64,000 bases of DNA from contig OZ316891.1 in the NCBI GenBank assembly GCA_973895155.1, positions 19,964,001 to 20,028,000 on the forward strand, in the 5' to 3' direction. The DNA is from Marsupella aquatica (taxonomy: Eukaryota > Marchantiophyta). Position numbers and translations under genes: made by a program. The notes beneath the pieces are model-generated. The model saw nothing but the letters and a program-made list of their open reading frames with translations. It was not told the origin of the DNA and ran no database searches. Positions 1-12,567 of this stretch are shown here, in pieces. Each line of letters starts with the position of its first letter. Within the stretch, counting starts at the first letter, position 1.

Positions 1-3000
1 GGGAGGAGCTGCAGTCAGGGAGGATACAGACCGTCTACAGAACGACTGGCAGTCGGAGCGGCGCAGGAGCTTAGAGTGGGCCAACGCCAGCTGAATACAA
101 GCCATGAGTTGCATAAGGTGAGAGTCCAAGTTTTGTGTTGCTTTAGTGTTCGAGCAGCATGCTGCCATTTCAGCCATAGTGCACCGCCTTTGAAGCTCCC
201 ATTGTCAGGGCTGGTAAGACATCACGGCTACATTGCTTTTCTTTGTTGTCCTCTGTCTTTTTGTGGGGACAACCTACTTGATTTGAGTTGCGCAAATCAT
301 CATAAGTTAAGGCATGCGTCATGCCATCTGGATAGTGTGCCACCGAACTGTGGGAGGATGAGCAACGCGTGGCTGTAAGCAGGTATTCTGTCAGCACAGG
401 CGAGACTTCATTGTTAAAATCCTATTGCCTGCAATGTGTCTTGTAATGTGTTTTTCCTCATTCAATCAGGAGCTGAGAAGGGTATTGTTAGGCTTCAATT
501 ACTCTGTGTTTTTCTCCAGCTCCATGGTACAGTTTGTGCTTTGTCTGGCGCCCATGCTCCGTCGATCGTAGAGCTAGGTCAACCGAGCTTTGAAGAGGGA
601 GGCTGTGGGAGCTCCTTACTGTGCTGCAGCTGCTCTTCAATCAACGGTGTAGAGATTGTAGCTACGATCAGTGTTTGCGGAGCTGCCAGCCGGGTGCTTC
701 GATAGTAGAGAAGAGCAGCCACAGTGATTCAGTCCTTCTCCTACGTGCAACCAAGGACCCCCTGTGCATCGTAAAGTGTGACCTCGGAGCTGAGCTGCGC
801 ACTGTCTCTATTACATGCCTTGTTGTTCTCTATTACATGCCTTGTTCTCCCGTCCACTATTTCCTGTGATTTTCTTTCTTCTAGAAGAGAATGGTGATTT
901 CTTCTTCAATCAAACAAAACCCCACCCAACCACCACCCAAGAACGTGGGGTGCGCGCTTCTCAATCCTCCTCAAACTGGCCCCAAGTCTGCTGAAACCCC
1001 ATATATTACCCACCGGCACCAAGGGTCCAGTCCCAACCCGTCTTCCGCTTGCCACCCTCCTCACTCTCTCGCGCATCTATCTCCCGATATTTCACGCACA
1101 GCCGAGCCCACCAAAAGTTCTCTCCCTACAATCCCTCCTAAATCAACTTTCTCGTTTCCTGTTGCTGCTGATGTATGTTTGTTCTCCCCTATTTTTGTTT
1201 ACTGATTGGTCTCTCCACACTTCCTGCTTGACATTACTGTTTTGCTCCTCCTGGATCCAAACATGCCTTGTGCCCCGTGCTCCAACCTGCATCCTTTTCT
1301 TTACTGAGGGGGGGACCACAGCCTCCAGCCATACCTTGTGGCAGGCCTGGTCAAGACGGTGGTCGGTAGCTCGTTTTTGCTTTTTTCTCTTTTGTTTCCC
1401 AAGCTTCTGGGCGAGGGCATTACCATTCTGGATTCTCCGCGAGGCGCCACTAGCTTTTTTTCTCGGTTGCCCGTGTGCCTGCCTTCTTAGTTTTGTTTTT
1501 TCCTCAAGTGACCGGGCATCGCTGTATGCAGATTTTTCTTGTTGTATTCATGTACAATATTTTATTGTTCTATCTAGGTTGTGGCAAGCCAACAAACTGT
1601 TGACAACCAACATGGAATAACAACTATGCAGTGCAATGGCAGAGGACACTGTCCAATATAGGAATGACATGGTTATGTTTTCAATTCCCTGCTTGGATGA
1701 GGCGTGGTGTTGCTTGTAATCATGTATTTCTTCACACTAGAAAAGCAGTCTGTCGGATGAGGTTGTCGGGATTGTTTGTGGGTCAGTCATCTTACGGACA
1801 CCTAGCAACGTCAAATGAATGGTGGAAACGGGCCATGTTGTCATTTTGAAATTTGTCTTTCCTTTTGCCATGCTACCCAATCATTTTGTTAGTCCATGAG
1901 TCATAGATTCATAGATTCTATGTTTTGTGCTTTGTCTAGAATGCTATGGCGCCCATGCTACAATTTGTGGTTTTTGTCTAAGCACAAATCCTCTCTGTGC
2001 CTGGTCTCTGTGTACCGTCATTTGGATTGATTGTGCAGACGTTTCCTCTTCTCCCAGTCCTTGTCATCCACCAGCCAAAGCACATTGGATTGTTTTCAAA
2101 GGAGGGCTGTGTAGTTCGGAGGGTTTGATCTATGCAGCGGATTTGAGCAGATTGGCGGTTGTTAGTTTCTTCTTGTAAAACCTGTCTGTCTTTTCTGCTT
2201 TTGGCCATGCTCCTTCACTTGTTGCTGCAAGCTCAATGTGCTTCAGCTATGGCAATATTCACTTACCCTGTCCCAACGGCACTGCCATGAGCTGTAGGAC
2301 AGCCAACAGAAGCAGATTGTATCAATTGCATGTAAGTCAGGGTATTTTATGTATTGCGGAACAACTGTCCAAGTATGCTGCAATGGTCCATCTTGCAGAG
2401 CTGAATGAGCCAATTTCATTTTCCCTGTGCACTTCTATTTCTCAGAGAATTCCCTGGTCATGCTCATTTCCCCCAGAGTTAGAAAACAAAGAAGAAGAGC
2501 TGACTAATTGTAATTCCAATCCATATCCTGATCGGTCAAGGATTGTTCACTACATTGGCCTTGTCATTGGCCGAGGTCACCAAATTTTGCTTGGTTTCAT
2601 TCCTGTGGAGCACTGCTGTGATGGATTTGTCGTAGCATTCTACAAACTCTCACGGTTTGCTTATGGCCATTATTTGCAATTTGCTGCTACTAATATGTCT
2701 TCTTCTGAGCAGCATACACCAGAAGTAAGCAATAGTGGAGGTTTAACTGCACATCAACACATCTAGTGAACTACCTCTCTGCTGCTCACTGGAGGGTGAG
2801 ACTTTCACTCTTTCTGGATATTGTAGTTTGTAAGCAAGTTGATTAGGAGTGTTTCATGCTATGTTTACACTGTGACCCCTAGCTGGAACCAATGGAATGA
2901 CACAGTGAGTGGGAACTGATAATTTAAGGTTGGTTGCTGTTGGTGAGGCAAGTACAGCTCCTGCTCACCTTGCTGATCGAAGGTGCTTATCAGAGGACGT

Positions 3001-3980
3001 GAACACACGACATCTCCACAAAAGCAACACTTATGGTGAGGACCCGCAACGCTGAACATGTGAGGCTTGCACGCAAGGCAGAGATGTTGCGCCTTGAGTA
3101 TGTCAGACTTGGGATCCTTCCAGCCCAGTCTGCATGGTACTTTGAGTACCCAGTTGTTGCCAGGAACAACTACAGTCGGCCTGTACCTGCTTCTCCACCC
3201 TTCCCAACATCCTTGGTATTTCTGTCTCTTGTACATGACCCGCCACAAATTAGGGCCCAAGGGTGTGTGCACAGTTGCCAATATGACTGTCCTGCCTGTA
3301 GGGCTTCTGGCCTAGAGTTGGATGACCGTTCTCTTGGATGTCGGTTTTTTCACAGAGCACAATGTATCATCTGGAACCACTCGCCATCCTGCAGTGTGCC
3401 TGGCAATGTCACTTGTCCTGCCCTCCCAGACCCCACCACCGGTCACTTTGGTGTCTACACATGTTTGGATCACACGCTCTAGAGGACCACTTGTCACACC
3501 GCATGCACAAACCAGAGACCATTGACCTATAACTTAACACTTTGACTTGAACAGAGAGGATATTTACTTAAGATTTTGAATTATGACCAATTTTGGGTCC
3601 AGGGTTTAGGGTCAACAGTACATAACTTATCCTATTATGGCTGCACTAAGTACAATATCCTAATTTAAGAGGCTAGCAAGCTCACTTAAAAGTCTCCTTT
3701 CAAAGACTGGAATTAATGGGCCATGTGATAACCTGGAAAAAGTGATTTATGCCTAACTTATTTGTCTCATTCACTATCATAGCCTATTTAGGATGTATAA
3801 ATTACAACCCTGATCACACTGCTTGATACCAATCCTGTTCAAAAAATGCCTGTTTTACATGTCACGACTGTTATATGTGATTCAAATGCATTAAATCTTG
3901 TTGCAGATCTCCTTTGGTGAATCATAGCCACAAAATTGAGGTGTAGGTGGAGCTATTGTACGAGGGGATCAGTTTTTAGT
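1..3980 (+). other. 5' part of CACTA element, no recognisable coding sequence
   Basis: TNP2 N-terminal motifs expected here are not seen in any frame. Two moderately long open frames exist, 2236-2766 (176 codons) and 3033-3482 (ATG start, 149 codons, several Cys residues), and a minus frame 2865-3281 overlaps the second. None resembles a family I know. The stretch may hold an unrecognised leader, degraded transposase exons, or captured host sequence. Confidence 0.4.
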
Positions 3981-3984
3981 GTGA

Positions 3985-6536
3985 GACAAAAACAACCGTT
4001 ATTCATGTTGGCCGGTTACGCTGCTAAATTACAACCTTCCCCCATGGATGACTACAAAGAGGTTTTTTGTCATGATGGTGCTGTTAATCCCTGGACCAGC
4101 TTCTATGACCGAGCAATTCATAGATATCATGTTGGCTCCAGCAGTGGAAGAGTGGAAGACTTTGTGGATAGAAGGGGTGTTAACCCATGATGTTCTGAAG
4201 GGGCTTCTTCGACCCAGCCCCTTTAGACTGCATGCAATTTGTTTGCTGGATATAGCAGATTACCCAGGCCATGGCATCATATCTGGACGAGTGACAAAGG
4301 GCTATGTGGGGTGCACACCATGTGGGAAAAATGTGACAAGTGAGTGGTCGCATGCCCTGCACAGTATGAAATTTCAGGGGCATAGAAGGTATCTGCCTGT
4401 TGATCATCCTTACAGGCACACACGGTCTCAAATTGCACACTTCAACAACAAAACAGAGCTTCGTGGCCCACCACAGAGGGTCACCAGAGAGCAAGTCCTG
4501 AGGTGGGCAGCCAGGAAGGCTGATTGGGACAAGAGAAGTGCCACTGATCGAGAACCTGAGGATCCAGTGGTGAAACACGGTGTGAAAAGACAGACCTTGA
4601 TGGACTTGGAGTTGGAGTACTGGAGGGTAATGTACTTAGCCTCCAGCCCCTGTATGATTGCAATTTTAGATTGGAGCAATGGTGGATTGATGTTGGTTAC
4701 AATCCTCCTATGTGGTTAATTAGTGTTTCTGTTGTTGAATTCTTTGCTTTGTGGAGTGCAGGAATTCGAGCCCAGCAAACACAATGTGGACGTCATGCAC
4801 ATTGAGAAAAATATTTGTGAGAGCTTGCTGAAGTTCTTGTCGGGTGAGAAAGATACAGGAGCAGTTCGAGCTGATATGCAACAGAAGGGGATTCGCCCTC
4901 ACCTTTGGTTGAAGCCCCATGCAAGCAATCCCAATGTACTTCTCAAGTTCCAAGCTCCCTATGTGTGCACACAGGATGAATGGAAGACATTCTTGTATAG
5001 ATTGAGCTGTCTGAAAGTGCCCTCTGGCTATGCTGGTGCCTTCAAGAAGCATATTACAAAGAATAAACTTGGCAGTATGAAAACACATGACTACCATGTG
5101 TTGATGCAGCACATTCTGCCCCTATGCCTCAGAGGTCTCATGCAGAAACCAGTCCGTAATGTCATTCTTCGACTGTGCAATGTATTTCGCCGTATATGTG
5201 TGAAAGTGTGGGATCCCCAAGGATTGGAGCAGTTGAAGCAGGATGCTGCTTATGTCCTCTGTGACTTGGAGATATACTTCCCCCCTGCTTTCTTTGATGT
5301 TATGACTCATCTCCTAATCCATGTGGTAGAAGAGCTAGGGCAGTATGGGCCAGTCAGTACCAGATGGATGTACCCTATGGAGCGATACATGAAGTTGTTG
5401 AAAGGTCATGTGAGAACATACTACAGGCCAGAGGCTTCCATGGCATTGGGGTACATTAAGGATGAGACGTTGGGATTCCTAACAGAGTACATGGCTGGGT
5501 CTGGTGAAGCTATGACAAGAGTTTGGAAATCTGGTGAAGATGATGGAGTGAGTGGCGAGGTTGTTGAAGGTGTGGGATGTGCTGTTCAGCTGCCTGTTGC
5601 GATTCGAGACAAGGCTCATTCATATGTGCTGGCAAACACAGAGCCTATGCAACCATGGTGGAGGTGAGTGATTGAATTGACTTGCCTTTGTTGTGATGCT
5701 TCTTGTCTGTTCCAAGGGTGATCTTAGGTTGTCATGTGTTGTTTAGACCTAACTATGCCTGTACCTCATATTGCAGGGAATATGATATGCAAAAAGCTGC
5801 ACACTCTGGGCAGCAGGATCCCTTCCCACAGTTCGAGCAGTGGATTCGGGTGACAATTCGAGAGCATAGTAGACATCACCCAGATATGGAGAAGGATTTG
5901 TATCTTCTATCTGTGCCACCACGATTGTCTATTCTGACCTACAAACGGATGAGAGCTTATGGAAATCATTATCGAGTGAGGGATGAGCAGGGTGACCATT
6001 GTGTATCATATGATTGTGGTTTGATTTCTGTGTTTGAGCAGAGAACCTCTGAAGAACAGAGGGGGTGGATGAAGATGGGTTACGTGGGGGAGTTGACCGA
6101 CATTTGGGTGTTGAATTATGGTAACACAAGTGTCCGAGTGATATTGATGAAGGGATCATGGGTGAAATCAGAGTGGCAGAGACCAAGGGCCACCATGAAG
6201 CGTGATCATGATGGGTTCTTGTTGGCCAATTTTAGGTCCAGAGTACCAGAATGGTCTGAGCCTTTTGTTTTCCCTAGCCAAGTTGAACAGGCTTTCTTTG
6301 CAGATGTGGAGGAGTCACATGGCTGGAGGGTGGTATGCCATAGCCAAGCACGGAACAGGCGGATGGATGGAAGTAAAGTAGAGTTCAGTTTGGATGACCA
6401 TGCTGCATTCGAGCATCCTAGTCATGAGACTGTACTTCCAACTCGGGCAGGGACTGACTACATCCCCTTAACATTGAGAGAGACATATGATGAACCTGGG
6501 CAAATGGAATATGATGAGGTTGATGATTTGCAATAG
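3985..6536 (+). CDS. TNP2-like CACTA transposase (Transposase_21, DUF4218, DUF4216), N-terminus missing
   Basis: Three exons join in frame: about 3985-4626, 4762-5663 and 5777-6536 (767 codons from 3985). Donors are AGG|GTAATG and AG|GTGAGT; acceptors are TGCAG and TTGCAG. The first exon carries the Transposase_21 signatures YSCWPVTLLNYNLPPW, LLIPGP, a TKGY...C.PCG zinc-like pair and GHRRYLPVDHPYR. The second has HNVDVMHIEKNICES and the DUF4218 block (MKTHDYHVLMQHILPL, YGPVSTRWMYPMERYM). The third matches DUF4216 (GELTDIWVLNYG, VFPSQVEQAFF). A stop codon in frame just before 3985 and no upstream N-terminal motifs mean the true start is unresolved. The protein would cut at the CACTA ends. The part seen is open throughout, so the core may still be functional. 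Confidence 0.82.
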
Positions 6537-6713
6537 GCAACAGCTGGCGATTGGCAAGTATGAGGTTGAGGATGACTACCTGCACAGAGTCACAGAACGG
6601 GAATTGCTGCCTGGAATGATGTTTAGGATAGTTGGATATGCATGAAATTGATTGATACTTTGAATTTAGTGTGCTGATTCTCCCTGTTTGGTTGTGGGTG
6701 CTGTGCAGAAGCT

Positions 6714-9700
6714 ATGGGGGAAGAGGGTGATGACATGGAGACAGACATGGGGCTTGGAGAGTGGGGTGAAGAGGAAAGATTGGATATGGATGGAGACCCA
6801 GATGCAGGGGGCTCACAGAAAAATGCACCTGTGCAGGATGCACAGGGCCCTCATCAAGTCCCAGGTAGGTGGGCAACTAGAGAGAAATCACATAATCCAT
6901 ACCCTAGAAGGAGCCAGAGTTATTGGCAAGGGACGCCTGATAATTATGATGATGACTATGATGGAGCAGAAGATGGATGGGATGAATATGAACACCCAGA
7001 GCATGGTAGAGACGGGTACAGAGGGCAATGGACAGGTGAGGAGGATGATTGGACAAGTAAGTGCCTTGTGCTAGTGATTTTGTGATGGTAGTAGAGATTT
7101 AGCTCAATATGGACTTATCTGATGTGTAGCTAGGGCAAAGAGTTTATCTTACAAGTCCATGAGTGTGGCATGTACCTGTTGGTATGCAGACTCTGATTGG
7201 GACAATCACGAAAACAACAAAGGCCATCCACGTTCAGATAGGCGGCAATCATTCACAGGCGGGAGAAACGGCCCTAATTCATCAAGACAAAGCAATAGGA
7301 CAGGTGGTCCAGAACCATCTATGCGCCAAGGGAGAGGTAACTTGGTCATTGCAGAATTGCTCTGAAGTCCAGTGTATATTTGGCAGCAGGATTTATGATT
7401 CATACTTACCTAATGTAAGTGACTGTAAATGGATCCTGTAAATGTGCAGGGACTCCAGGGAGGTTTGGACAATGCAATCCAGGCCGTGGGGGGAGATCAG
7501 GCCGTGGAGGGACCCCAGGCCGTGGGGGGACACCAGGCCGTGGAGGGACACCTAGTAGCGCTTCAGGGAGTACCAAGGCAGGAGACAGTAACAAATTTGG
7601 TAAAGTAGAAGTGAATTCCAAAGGTTGGATAACTCCCACATGTGATGGTAAGAACCGTTGGCATTCTGACCTAAGAGGAGAAGTATTGCGTTGGTTAGAT
7701 TTGAGCATTACAGAGTTTAGGAGTCAGAACAAAGCTGATTGGGCTGCTATCTGCAAGGACATTCTTGAACAGTGGGACTATGTTGGTAATGATGGTAAGG
7801 GCCCAGTTGAAGATTGCATATCAGATTATGCAATGAGGATTTTGAAACAAGAGAGGCATAGGTTGAAAAGGATGTGGATAGACAATGGTTCTAACAGGAG
7901 AATGCCACCACCCCCATCATTGGAACTGGATCAATGGACACGGTTAATCAAAGGGTTCATGTCGGAGGCTGGACAGAGCAAGAGTGAACTGATGTCAAAT
8001 GCTCGAGGCAAAGTGAAACACCTTTCACAGGCTGGGAGAGGAAGTTATGCTCCAGTGAAAGAACAATTGGTAAGGCAGTGACATGCCTAATAGTAAGCCT
8101 CAAACTTATCATCTTGCTACCATTATTACATTTTCATTGACAATCAACACTTGGTTTCATTCATATGTATGTTGATGTGGACTGCAGAAGAAATTGACAG
8201 GTGAAGAACCATCAGCACAAGAAGTGAGAGAGGAGTTCATGAAACAAAGGAGTGAGGTGACAAGTGTGACTTCCAAACAGGTGATTATGTTGTAATTCTA
8301 TATGTTCTGTGACTATTTGGCCTTGAGCATCAGAAAGAATTGTAGTAGGAAGTAAGCAACCAGTTCTTGGGGACAATTATCTGAGATATGTAAACTGTGT
8401 TATGACAGGGAACTGTTACAACTCTCACAAAGATGTCTGAACGGTTGAAGTCATTAGAGTGTGGACTCCCTCGAGTGGAAAGTAAATTGGCTGATCGTTT
8501 GGATATTGTGGAGGCATCTGTAGCGAACCTTCTTGCATCAGTGGAATCTAATTTCAAGCTTGTGATTGAAAAATTGGGTGGTTCCCAACCAAACAATGAG
8601 GGCAACATTGTACAAAGTGTGCCCTTGTTAACAAAAAAGGGAATTGGCAAATCTGACACAGGTATGCAATGAGGATTTTGAAACAAGAGAGGCCCATTGT
8701 TCATTGTGTCCTATGTTCAAATGTTAGAAGTAAGTTTTCATGAATTGAGTGAATGGTTTGAATGCAGGAAGAGTGGAGGCAGAGAACCTGGACCCTGTAA
8801 TCGGTAAGCAGAATGGCAAAAAGGTTGCTGAGACAGGTAACCTGCTATGATCCAGTACATTACATTTGAAAAGTGCATGGAGTTTTGTGAAGCTTAAGCC
8901 GGTTGGAGGTAATCTTTTCTGTAAGAATTGGTTGGATAAACTGGGAATTGAAGTGACATCATGATTGATGTATCAGGTGATTCAAAGAGCAATGAAAAAG
9001 ATGTGCCCAGTGCCTCAGTGACCATAGCCAAGGAGGTATCAGGTAAGCTGATGCTTTAAATTCCTCTCCTACCATTGTTGAGAAACAATTCAGTGGTTAA
9101 TAGATTGAACCTGAATCTTGTGGTCTGTTTATTGATCAGCAGAAGCAGACATGGAGGATATGGCAATGGCAAAGAAGGGGAAGAAGGCTGTTCATAATGG
9201 TAAGGAGATAGTGACAACTTTGTGGATGGTGACATGTACATGGCGCACATGTGATGAGTGATTCACTTATGTTGGACAATGCATTGAATTGTAGTTGATG
9301 CAGAGTTGACAGACTCTCAACCAAGTGGGAGCAGGGTGAAGCGACGTCGAAACTTGGGAGCAACATTGGATGCAAGTAAGATTGTAGATGCTTCAATTGA
9401 AGCAAGTACAATGTTAGCAGATACTGAGATGATGTCGCAGGGAAATCCTGCTACACAATCGGAAGTGTCAAATATGGATGCAGATTCTTTGAAGAAGAGT
9501 GTAGCCAATTCTCGATCACCAGCACAAAACACTCGTGCCAAAGTCATGACTCGCAACCAAGGTATGAATAATGTCATGTATAAGCCACCCAGGAAAGCCA
9601 AGAAAAACAGCCAGGGTAAGGTGGAGGTGATAGCCACAGCAGAGCCAGTCCATAATCTTCTATCATGGGAGAATGACTCGCAGGTATGTGTGGGTACAGG

Positions 9701-9899
9701 CATTTTGCGACCGGATCATGCTAAATTCCATGGCAAAGTGGTCCCGGATGACCATGTAGTAGTGTTGTTGACTACAGTGATTGTATCTGATTGTAATTTG
9801 CCATTTCCGAATAGAGACGATGATCCACCTCAAGAAATAATTGCAGATGCAGTAGGATCTCTTGTGCTCTGGCCATCAGAGTGTGTTAGTCTGCAGTGA
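6714..9899 (+). CDS. TNPA-like CACTA accessory protein (Transposase_24 type), 9 exons
   Basis: Exons placed at 6714-7056, 7190-7336, 7450-8069, 8188-8280, 8409-8661, 8768-8836, 8977-9042, 9140-9199 and 9304-9899 sum to exactly 749 codons including the stop. ATG at 6714 opens an acidic segment rich in D, E and G, followed by a GRGGTPGRGG repeat. The Transposase_24-like core in exon 3 shows LDQWTRLIKGFMSEAGQSKS and a following SNARGKVKHLSQAGRGSYAP, as in plant TNPA/Ptta proteins. Exon 5 is probably coiled coil (MSERLKSLECGLPRVESKLA). The last exon has a basic patch (RVKRRRN, nuclear) and the family C-terminus AVGSLVLWPSE. In the family this protein binds subterminal repeats and helps TNP2. Several introns are only about 100 bp. 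Exon borders are inferred. Confidence 0.75.
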
Positions 9900-10423
9900 C
9901 TGAATACAAGTGTAGATAGAATCATGTGAATTGTGTTACATTTTGACATTGCCTTGGAAAAATCCAAGAAATATCTGTACCAATTTTTCCATTTGGTAAA
10001 GAGGATGAAGGAGCCGTTGTGTGTGACATTGATATTTCTGAATTCTGTATGTATGAAACAAGTGATTGATGTCAAACTATGGCTCTATGGTGATTGTCTA
10101 TGATACTTGAATCTGTTTTGTATCAATTCAGTATTAGTGTGTATGGTATAGACGAATGCTTTGTGACCTTCTTTGTAGTCTATGATGTTTGAATCTGTGA
10201 ATTCATATTAGTGTACATGGTATAGAAGATGGCTTTCTGAAAATTTGTGTGAGGTTCTAATGTTAACATGGTGAATGGTGACCTTATAGAGTGAGTTCAT
10301 TCCAAGTACACAATAAAACATGAATGAAATGTGTTATTTGTGCACAAGAGTGAGTTCATTCCAAGTAGTATAGTGGGGTCTTCATCACTCATTTCCAGTT
10401 GACATGAAAGACTTGTACATACC

Positions 10424-10788
10424 CCACAAAGTGTCTACTTTAGTCGTTTTATAAACCCCCACAAAGTGTCTACTTTAGTCATTTTATAAACCCACAAAGT
10501 ATATTTAAAGACTACCCTCCATAACCTTTTGAGTTGTTCCCAACGACTCACCATCGCAGCCCATAAAAGACTGAAAAAGACTCACCAAAGCTACCCACAC
10601 AAAGACTAAAATAGACTGAAAATCCAGTCTATTAAACGACTTATAAACCAGTTCTATAAAGGACTCAGTTGATTATAGTAACAAAACATACGACTCGCAG
10701 TCCTATAAAGGACTAGAGTCCTTCCCAGTCGTTTCCAAGTCCTATACGGTATTGAATAGTCGTTTAATGGGGTCTAAATACCCCCCGG
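10424..10788 (+). repeat. CACTA 3' subterminal repeat field
   Basis: Two near-identical 33-bp units (CCCCACAAAGTGTCTACTTT core, then AGTCGTTTTATAAA or AGTCATTTTATAAA) start at about 10424 and 10457. A third, shorter partial unit follows at about 10490. From 10560 to 10760 the motifs GACT, GACTCA and TATAAAGGACT recur many times in both orientations. Dense short repeats just inside a CACTA end are the expected binding sites for the TNPA-type protein; that binding is inferred from the family. Confidence 0.7.
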
Positions 10789-10800
10789 TTTCTACTAGTG
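10785..10800 (+). repeat. CACTA right terminal inverted repeat
   Basis: CCGGTTTCTACTAGTG ends the element; its complement starts CACTAGTAGAAA. The next base begins uninterrupted LINE coding sequence. The left partner lies outside the window. Confidence 0.85.
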
Positions 10801-12218
10801 ACATGATGTTCCTGCGGTCACCTCATGCATTGACCAAGAAATTGATTGCTCTGAGCAGAATCTTTTTATGGGGCACTAATGAGCTGGGGGGCAAGCGTGT
10901 TCCACTGGTGGCATGGGAGAAGCTTACTCGGCCCAAGGGAGATGGTGGCCTCGGTCTAAAGGATTTTCGAAGCCACTCTGATGCACTGTTGAGTAAGTGG
11001 TTCACCGGAGCCCTTGATCATCCAACTTCTGAATGGGCTTTATTGTATGCAGAGAATCTCACCCTTATCAAATGGACGAACTATAAGACAGTACGCAGGA
11101 ATAGGTACTCGATGTCGGACAAGATGCTACTCAGCACCCCACGCTCTTTTGAGAGATTCATCTACACTGGTCAACTATGGGCTGCTTGGGATCTAGTGCG
11201 AGCCAATCTTATTTTCTCACCTGGGGGATTTGCTATCCCTGGCCACTGGGGTATGGAGGATCTGCTACGGAGTATGATCGGTTTCTATGACCTTCCTGAG
11301 TCGCACCTTTTGGAAATTGTTAAGATCTGTGGCTGTCTAGGTTTTCAATCGGTTTCTGACCTGTGGTCTCATGCGGACAATGAGTGGAAATCTGTGGATG
11401 CTTTGCTGTCACGCTTCAGGGGACTCTCTCGGGAGGCGAAACAGGGGACGCTTGCCTTTATCCAGGCTATTCACGGATCGGCCTTCAGGGGACGTGCTTT
11501 TGACTCTATAGCCAGGCAATGGCGGTGGCTTGACAAAGATGTTGCTCCCCACTGCTTTAGGCTCTCTAATCACCGGGTGTATGAAATGCTCCACCCTAAG
11601 GGCTCTGACTTTGGCAGGCTCAACCGGATCTGGAATGAAACCCTGACTGAGGCTGATTGGTGCAGGGTCTGGGTAGTGGTGTGGAGTGCTGATCTCTCCA
11701 CTAAGGCAAAAACTTTTCTTTGGCAGATTTTGGCTCAGGGGCTCTTCTCTGGCTCTAGGGCTCTCAGGATGGACAAATCTGACGGCTCATGTACTCTGTG
11801 TGTCTGCACTGTGGAAACTATTCCCCACATTTTCCTTTTTTGTAGACACGCGACCTGTTGCTGGAGTTTGGCCAGGAGCTGGATGAATGGACTACTCGAC
11901 ATTGGACCCGTGTCTATTGTTGGCTTGCTCTCATCCACCTTGGGGAAGGAGCCTTTGACTACTTTGCATCTCTTCCTCTTACATCAATCTCTGTGGTGCA
12001 TTTGGCTGGCGAGAAATTCTCAAACGTTTGACCGTTCTAAGCTGAGAACTTTTGATCAGATATTGATCTTTTCTGAAACCTTAGATCACTTGACTGCTAT
12101 TGTTGCGGCTTCTGCCCTGGGCAGGAAACACCACCGGCTCACTCAAGCCATCTCACTTCTAACTGCGGAGCAACTTAGGATCCTTGGTAGCGGTGTACAC
12201 TGCACTGTTACACACTGA
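10801..12218 (+). pseudogene. LINE ORF2 C-terminal fragment (end of RT, zf-RVT)
   Basis: About 470 codons stay open to a TGA at 12216-12218. The order is the end of the reverse transcriptase thumb region (HMMFLRSPHALTKKLIAL, GGKRVPLVAWEKL, GGLGLKDFRSHSDALL), then the plant-type zf-RVT region (VWSADLSTKAKTFLWQIL, CTLCVCTVETIPHIFLFC with the Cys/His pattern). The endonuclease and RT catalytic core are separated from it by the CACTA insertion, so it cannot make a working protein here. The fragment itself shows no internal stop, which suggests the CACTA insertion struck a young LINE copy. Confidence 0.85.
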
Positions 12219-12567
12219 CTTGTGTTAAATCTTGGTTGAGGCTGTCTCTCATAGGTATAACCAGGCAAACATTCTGCTATTACTTTGAAGTCCACGATTA
12301 GCCAAGCTCTACAGTACTCATAATAGTGGCCGACTAGGGTGAACACTATTAGGATCCACATTGCTGTTTTTATGGCCTGATCAACGTGTTGTACTTTGGA
12401 CTGTGTCCCCTCTGAAGGGAGCCCTCCTGCTCTGACTACACCCTCTATGGTTGCTCTAGGGTCTTTGCTCTTTTCTGCCCTTGATGGCTTGCCGCCTTTT
12501 GGCTTGCTTGTTTTTCCCCATCCGTGGGGTTCACGCGGAATAAAATTAAAATTAAAATTAAAAAAAA
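10801..12567 (+). mobile_element. LINE retrotransposon, 3' part, split by the CACTA element
   Basis: The segment runs from the middle of LINE ORF2 to a short 3' UTR and an ATTAAA-repeat/A-rich tail at about 12538-12567. The last UTR bases (CCGTGGGGTTCACGCGGAAT) match the 3' end of the minus-strand LINE at about 22320-22345, so both belong to one subfamily. The missing 5' part must lie left of the CACTA element, beyond the window. Confidence 0.85.

Larger units (their letters stand above)
1..10800 (+). mobile_element. CACTA (En/Spm) DNA transposon, left end outside the window
   Basis: The right terminus is visible: the sequence ends at 10800 in TTTCTACTAGTG, which on the other strand begins CACTAGTAGAAA, the standard CACTA terminus. 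Inside lie two genes in the usual order for the superfamily, a TNP2-like transposase (3985-6536) and a TNPA-like Transposase_24 gene (6714-9899), then a subterminal field of short GACT-rich repeats. From 10801 the sequence is LINE ORF2 in mid-gene (family residues HMMFLRS), so the element inserted into a LINE. No matching CACTA terminus occurs anywhere to the left, so the element is cut by the window edge and exceeds 10.8 kb. The 3-bp target duplication cannot be checked for the same reason. Confidence 0.88.

Noticed and set aside
1731-1746. CACTAGAAAAGC as a possible left end of the CACTA element.
   Set aside because: It diverges from the right terminus (CACTAGTAGAAACC) after six bases, and no LINE sequence lies to its left.
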